Source of the DNA: JANYCD01 sp043738625
GTDB lineage: Bacteria; Pseudomonadota; Gammaproteobacteria; Burkholderiales; Rhodocyclaceae
Length of the DNA stretch: 9,806 nucleotides
NCBI GenBank assembly: GCA_043738625.1
Contig: JAYUFR010000275.1
Location: forward strand, 1 to 9,806
Direction of reading: 5' to 3'
The translations under genes and the position numbers were made by a program. The notes beneath the pieces were generated by a model. It made no database searches and was not told where the DNA came from. It was given only the letters and a program-made list of their open reading frames with translations. Below are positions 6,702 through 9,806 of this stretch, piece by piece (the stretch's first letter is position 1; the number at the start of each line of letters is the position of its first letter).

Positions 6702-7556
6702 ATGAAACGCATCGTCATTTCGCTTTTTACCGCAATACTTGCCCTTGGTCTGTGCACGCAGGACGCCGATGCCAGGCGCCTGGGTGGCGGCCAATCCTTC
6801 GGCATGAGTCGCAATGTTTCACCTCAGTCTGCGCCGCTGGCACGACCAGGCTTTGCGACTCCGCAGGCAACACCGGCGCTACAACCACCTGCGTCGCCTG
6901 GCATGGGTCGCTGGCTGGGCCCCATCGCCGGTCTCGCTGCCGGGATAGGTCTCGCTTCAATGCTCTCCCACTACGGCATGGGCGAAGGCATGACCAACAT
7001 CCTGATGATTGCGCTGTTGGCTGTTGCGGCCGTCACCCTGTTTCGCCTGTTTTCGCGCAAGCCCCAGACGCAAGACAGTGCGGCCCATGGCAATGGATAC
7101 ACCCCACCACGCTACGCACCGGTGGCGCAAGTACCGTCTGGCACACCAACAGCGGAAACGCTCAACCCAAGCACGGCGTCGGTCCCTGCCGGTTTCGACA
7201 GTGCTGGTTTTTTGCGTCAGGCAAAGCTCAACTTTGTGCGCTTGCAGGCCGCCAACGATGCCGGCAACATGGAGGACATCAAACAGTTCAGCACACCGGA
7301 ATTCTTTGCCGAAGTCCAGTTGCAGTATCAGGAGCGAGGACGGGTACAGCAGCAGACGGACGTGGTGCAACTCGATGCCGCATTGCTCGGCATCTCCACC
7401 GAAGAGGCCCGCCACATCGCCAGCGTGCGCTTCTCGGGCCTGTTGCGCGAGAGTGCTGACACGACACCGCAAGTTTTCGAAGAAGCGTGGCATCTCAGCA
7501 AACCGGTGGACGGGAGCAGTGGTTGGGTTATCGCCGGCATCCAGCAGTTGGCCTGA
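6702..7556 (+). CDS. Tim44-like domain protein, signal peptide plus two membrane segments
   Basis: This 284-aa protein has a probable signal peptide (residues 1-24, cleavage after DADA) followed by a Gly/Ser-rich RRLGGGQSFGM stretch typical of bacterial Tim44-like proteins. A Pro/Ala-rich linker comes next. Two hydrophobic segments, about 71-88 (WLGPIAGLAAGIGLASML) and 98-116 (TNILMIALLAVAAVTLF), suggest an inner-membrane hairpin. The C-terminal part (about 165-284) is the Tim44/TIM44-like alpha+beta domain (FLRQAKLNFVRLQAANDAGN ... FFAEVQLQY ... EEAWHL ... WVIAGIQQL). The mitochondrial relative helps protein import; the bacterial role is not settled. The ATG at 6702 is used, 11 bases after the ubiE stop. 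A TTG at 6687 overlapping that stop would add five residues before the signal peptide. No clear ribosome site is visible. Its position between ubiE and ubiJ suggests a link with membrane quinone synthesis, but this is inference. Confidence 0.85.
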   Translation: MKRIVISLFTAILALGLCTQDADARRLGGGQSFGMSRNVSPQSAPLARPGFATPQATPALQPPASPGMGRWLGPIAGLAAGIGLASMLSHYGMGEGMTNILMIALLAVAAVTLFRLFSRKPQTQDSAAHGNGYTPPRYAPVAQVPSGTPTAETLNPSTASVPAGFDSAGFLRQAKLNFVRLQAANDAGNMEDIKQFSTPEFFAEVQLQYQERGRVQQQTDVVQLDAALLGISTEEARHIASVRFSGLLRESADTTPQVFEEAWHLSKPVDGSSGWVIAGIQQLA

Positions 7557-8125
7557 TGATTTTCGAAAAGCCGCTGCTGCAGTCCTTGAATCACGTGCTC
7601 GGGCAAAACGCCTGGGCAACGGAGAAGCTCAGGCCATATGCCGGACGCCACGCGCGGTTGTCGATGCCGCCGCTGCTTCTGGACTGCCTCGTCGCTGAGG
7701 ATGGTCGCTTGTCGGAGACGGATGCCGGGGACAAGCCCGATGTCGAGATCGTTCTGCCGCTGACAGCCGCTGTGCTGGCGCTGCAAGGGAGTGACCGCCT
7801 GATGGGCGCCGCTCATATCACCGGTTCCGCCGAGTTTGCCGATGCACTCGGTTTCGTGCTGCGCAACCTGCGCTGGGATATTGAGGAAGACCTTTCAAAA
7901 GCCGTTGGCGATATTGCGGCGCACCGCATCGTCGGCACCCTGGAAGCGCTGGCCACCTGGCAAAAGCAGGCCTTCGTCAGCCTCGCCGAAAACGTCACCG
8001 ACTACTTGACGGAAGAGCGGCGGACTCTGGTAACGCCGAAGGATATTTCCGCTTTTACCAGTGAGGTTGATCGCTTGCGCGACGATGTCGCACAGCTGGA
8101 AAAACGGTTGAAGTCCCTCGGCTAG
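7556..8125 (+). CDS. ubiJ: UbiJ-like ubiquinone biosynthesis accessory factor (SCP2 domain)
   Basis: This 189-aa protein has an SCP2-type lipid-binding region (about 10-105). Its conserved family stretch LRWDIEEDLSKAVGDIA (105-121) is followed by AHR, and a C-terminal coiled coil (about 162-187, SEVDRLRDDVAQLEKRLKSL) ends the protein. In E. coli UbiJ works with UbiK in the soluble complex that hydroxylates hydrophobic ubiquinone precursors; the SCP2 domain binds the polyprenylated intermediates and the coiled coil pairs with UbiK. The start ATG at 7556 overlaps the stop of the Tim44-like gene (TGATG), and the upstream open frame lies inside that gene. ubiE and ubiJ in one run fits the usual proteobacterial ubi cluster. 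The kinase-like ubiB that normally follows is not here. Confidence 0.88.
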   Translation: MIFEKPLLQSLNHVLGQNAWATEKLRPYAGRHARLSMPPLLLDCLVAEDGRLSETDAGDKPDVEIVLPLTAAVLALQGSDRLMGAAHITGSAEFADALGFVLRNLRWDIEEDLSKAVGDIAAHRIVGTLEALATWQKQAFVSLAENVTDYLTEERRTLVTPKDISAFTSEVDRLRDDVAQLEKRLKSLG

Positions 8126-8176
8126 TTGGCACTCGACTATTGGCGCGTTGTGGATTGCGTCAGCGAATTTTTCGCC

Positions 8177-8213
8177 AAAAAAAAACGGCAACCTGAATAA
8201 GGTTGCCGTTTTT
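8177..8213. terminator. Bidirectional intrinsic terminator between ubiJ and atpC
   Basis: A perfect 14-bp stem (left arm 8181-8194, right arm 8200-8213) encloses the 5-base loop GAATA. Its core is CGGCAACCT/AGGTTGCCG. The right arm ends in a T run (8209-8213) for plus-strand transcripts from ubiJ. The left side begins with nine A residues (8177-8185), which read as a U tract for minus-strand transcripts leaving atpC. It sits 51 bases after the ubiJ stop and about 11 bases past the atpC stop. A small hairpin GCGAA-TTT-TTCGC (8163-8175) lies just beside it and may add to the effect. Confidence 0.92.
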
Positions 8214-8224
8214 ACAGGTGGGGC

Positions 8225-8650
8225 TCAGTGTCTGGGCTTGCGCAAACGCTGGATTGCCACCAATTGGGCAATGGCTTCTGCCAACTCGGCCTGGGCTCGC
8301 GCGTAGTCAATTTTGGACTCGCGGCCGGCCATGGCTTCTTCGGCTTTTGCTTTTGCTTCCATCGCCTTGGCTTCGTCGAGATCCTTGCCGCGAATCGCCG
8401 TGTCCGCCAGGACTGTCACCAGCCCCGGCTGCACTTCAAGCAAGCCACCGGCAACGAAGATCAACTCTTCAGCTTCCTGGCCCGGCAGTTTGACGCGCAC
8501 GGCACCGGGCTTGATGCGCGTCATCAACGGCATGTGCCCGGGCAATATGCCGAGTTCACCGGCTTCACCGGGAAGAACAACAAATTCCGCCAGTCCGGAG
8601 AAGATCGATTCTTCCGCACTGACGACGTCGACTTGAATGGTCATGGCCAT
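8225..8650 (-). CDS. atpC: F1Fo ATP synthase epsilon subunit
   Basis: Epsilon is part of the central rotor stalk of the F1 sector, binds gamma and the c-ring, and inhibits ATP hydrolysis. The protein is 141 aa, the normal size. The N-terminal beta-sandwich (about 3-86) contains the family stretches VDVVSAEESIFSG, PGEAGELGILPGHMPL and FVAGGLLEVQPGLVTVLADTA. The C-terminal two-helix inhibitory domain (about 92-137) is Ala/Glu/Lys-rich. The ATG at 8650 gives MAMTIQV; an ATG two codons in (8644) is a possible alternative. A GAG/AGAAAG stretch lies upstream. It is the last gene of the atp operon, 20 bases after atpD, and reads toward the shared terminator. Confidence 0.97.
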   Translation of the reverse strand: MAMTIQVDVVSAEESIFSGLAEFVVLPGEAGELGILPGHMPLMTRIKPGAVRVKLPGQEAEELIFVAGGLLEVQPGLVTVLADTAIRGKDLDEAKAMEAKAKAEEAMAGRESKIDYARAQAELAEAIAQLVAIQRLRKPRH

Positions 8651-8670
8651 GGTTCTTTCTCAGCCTCGGA

Positions 8671-9806
8671 TTACTGGAGGGTCTTGGCTTTTTCGAACGC
8701 TTCCTCGATGGCGCCGACCATATAGAACGCCTGTTCGGGGAGACTGTCGCACTCGCCGTCCACAATCATCTTGAAACCCTTGATGGTGTCCTTGAGCGTG
8801 ACGTACTTGCCGGGAGAACCGGTAAACACTTCGGCGACGTGAAACGGCTGCGACAGGAAGCGCTGAATTTTCCGGGCACGGCCGACGGCGAGCTTGTCAT
8901 CCGGGGCGAGTTCGTCCATGCCGAGAATAGCGATGATGTCGCGCAGTTCCTTGTAGCGTTGCAGGGTTTGCTGCACAGCACGAGCAACGTTGTAATGTTC
9001 TTCGCCAACGACCAGCGGATCGAGTTGACGCGAGGTGGAGTCGAGCGGATCAACGGCTGGGTAGATACCGAGCGAGGCGATCTCGCGCGACAGCGCCACG
9101 GTCGAGTCCAGGTGGGCGAAGGTGGTCGCGGGCGACGGGTCGGTATAGTCATCCGCAGGGACGTACACGGCCTGAATCGAGGTGATCGAGCCGACTTTGG
9201 TCGACGTGATCCGCTCTTGCAGGCGACCCATTTCCTCGGCCAGCGTCGGCTGGTAGCCCACGGCGGATGGCATACGACCGAGCAGCGCGGAGACTTCGGT
9301 ACCAGCCAGCGTGTAACGGTAGATATTGTCGACAAAGAAGAGAATGTCGCGGCCTTCGTCGCGAAACTTCTCGGCCATGGTGAGGCCGGTCAGTGCGACG
9401 CGCAGACGGTTACCGGGAGGTTCGTTCATCTGGCCGAACACCATCGCTACTTTGGAGTTGGCGAGATTGTCCTGGTCGATCACCTTGGCGTCCGACATTT
9501 CGTGATAGAAGTCGTTACCTTCACGAGTGCGTTCGCCCACGCCCGCGAACACCGAGAGACCCGCGTGCTGCTTGGCAATGTTGTTGATCAGTTCAAGCAT
9601 GTTCACGGTCTTGCCGACACCGGCCCCACCGAACAGGCCGACCTTGCCGCCCTTGGCAAATGGGCAGATCAAGTCAATCACCTTGATGCCGGTTTCGAGC
9701 AGGTCAACCGAGGCGGAGAGTTCGTCGAATTTCGGCGCGCTTTGGTGGATCTGGCGACGTTCTTCGCACTGCACCGGACCGCGCTCGTCGATCGGACGAC
9801 CGAGCA
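8671..9806 (-). CDS. atpD: F1Fo ATP synthase beta subunit, N-terminus missing (partial)
   Basis: Beta is the catalytic subunit of F1, with ATP made at the alpha/beta interface. About 377 residues are visible, reading LGRPIDERGPVQCEERRQ at the right edge of the window. The first 90 or so residues lie outside it, as judged from the family length of about 460. It shows the P-loop GGAGVGKT (visible residues 59-66), GERTREGNDFY with the catalytic glutamate (E91), Walker B DILFFVDNIYRY, the segment ALLGRMPSAVGYQPTLAEEMG, and DELAPDDKLAV, equivalent to the DELSEED lever. The C-terminus is EEAFEKAKTLQ. Compared with E. coli AtpD, as remembered, there is an extra segment of about seven residues (QDNLANS) after HEMSDAKVID. 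The GTG at 9774 is internal, not the start. All catalytic motifs visible are intact. Confidence 0.97.
   Translation of the reverse strand, partial: LGRPIDERGPVQCEERRQIHQSAPKFDELSASVDLLETGIKVIDLICPFAKGGKVGLFGGAGVGKTVNMLELINNIAKQHAGLSVFAGVGERTREGNDFYHEMSDAKVIDQDNLANSKVAMVFGQMNEPPGNRLRVALTGLTMAEKFRDEGRDILFFVDNIYRYTLAGTEVSALLGRMPSAVGYQPTLAEEMGRLQERITSTKVGSITSIQAVYVPADDYTDPSPATTFAHLDSTVALSREIASLGIYPAVDPLDSTSRQLDPLVVGEEHYNVARAVQQTLQRYKELRDIIAILGMDELAPDDKLAVGRARKIQRFLSQPFHVAEVFTGSPGKYVTLKDTIKGFKMIVDGECDSLPEQAFYMVGAIEEAFEKAKTLQ

Noticed and set aside
7009..7698. Plus-strand open frame of 229 codons across the Tim44-like/ubiJ junction
   Set aside because: It is in another frame of two supported genes, Arg/Ser/Cys-rich, with no domain.
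9772..9774. GTG as the start of AtpD
   Set aside because: The frame continues upstream to the window edge with family sequence (GRPIDERGP), so this is an internal valine.
1..9806. Mobile elements, CRISPR array, tRNA or rRNA genes, toxin-antitoxin pairs
   Set aside because: Nearly all bases are taken by recognised genes; no terminal repeats, regular spaced repeats, cloverleaf sequences or small paired genes were seen.

Overview
The window reads as an ordinary stretch of a betaproteobacterial chromosome. The translated AtpD, UbiE and HIT proteins all have a betaproteobacterial look. The order HIT - large PilZ-like protein - DUF971 - ubiE - Tim44-like - ubiJ is one I associate with Rhodocyclales, Nitrosomonadales and Burkholderiales. 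Base composition looks moderately GC-rich throughout. I see no insertion sequence, phage gene, tRNA, rRNA or CRISPR array.

Region 1 (1-3320, minus strand) is a tightly packed operon for a MacAB/TolC-type tripartite exporter. It is transcribed in the order outer-membrane channel (1917-3320), periplasmic adaptor MacA (751-1920), ABC ATPase (41-751) and FtsX/MacB-type permease (only its first codons, 1-41). Every junction overlaps by one to four bases (ATGA, TGATG, TAATG), so the subunits are probably translationally coupled. ATPase and permease are separate genes here, unlike the fused MacB of E. coli.

Region 2 (3321-3433) is the only divergent intergenic space. It should hold promoters for both directions, and it carries a repeated AATCGGTT element.

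Region 3 (3434-8125, plus strand) is a compact six-gene run: HIT-family hydrolase, a 536-aa protein with a degenerate PilZ-like C-terminal part, a DUF971 protein with a His-rich tail, UbiE (C-methyltransferase of ubiquinone/menaquinone synthesis), a secreted or membrane-bound Tim44-like protein, and UbiJ (SCP2-domain accessory factor for ubiquinone synthesis). The usual next gene, ubiB, is absent. A terminator hairpin follows instead.

Region 4 (8225-9806, minus strand) is the end of the F1Fo ATP synthase operon: atpC (epsilon) and most of atpD (beta, N-terminus beyond the window). It converges on the ubi run, and a perfect 14-bp hairpin at 8181-8213, flanked by A and T tracts, can terminate both. 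Quinone synthesis and ATP synthase both serve respiration, but their adjacency here is convergent and shows no shared regulation. I found no clearly new system. The least understood items are the PilZ-like protein, the DUF971 and Tim44-like neighbours of ubiE, and the small repeated element between the divergent operons.
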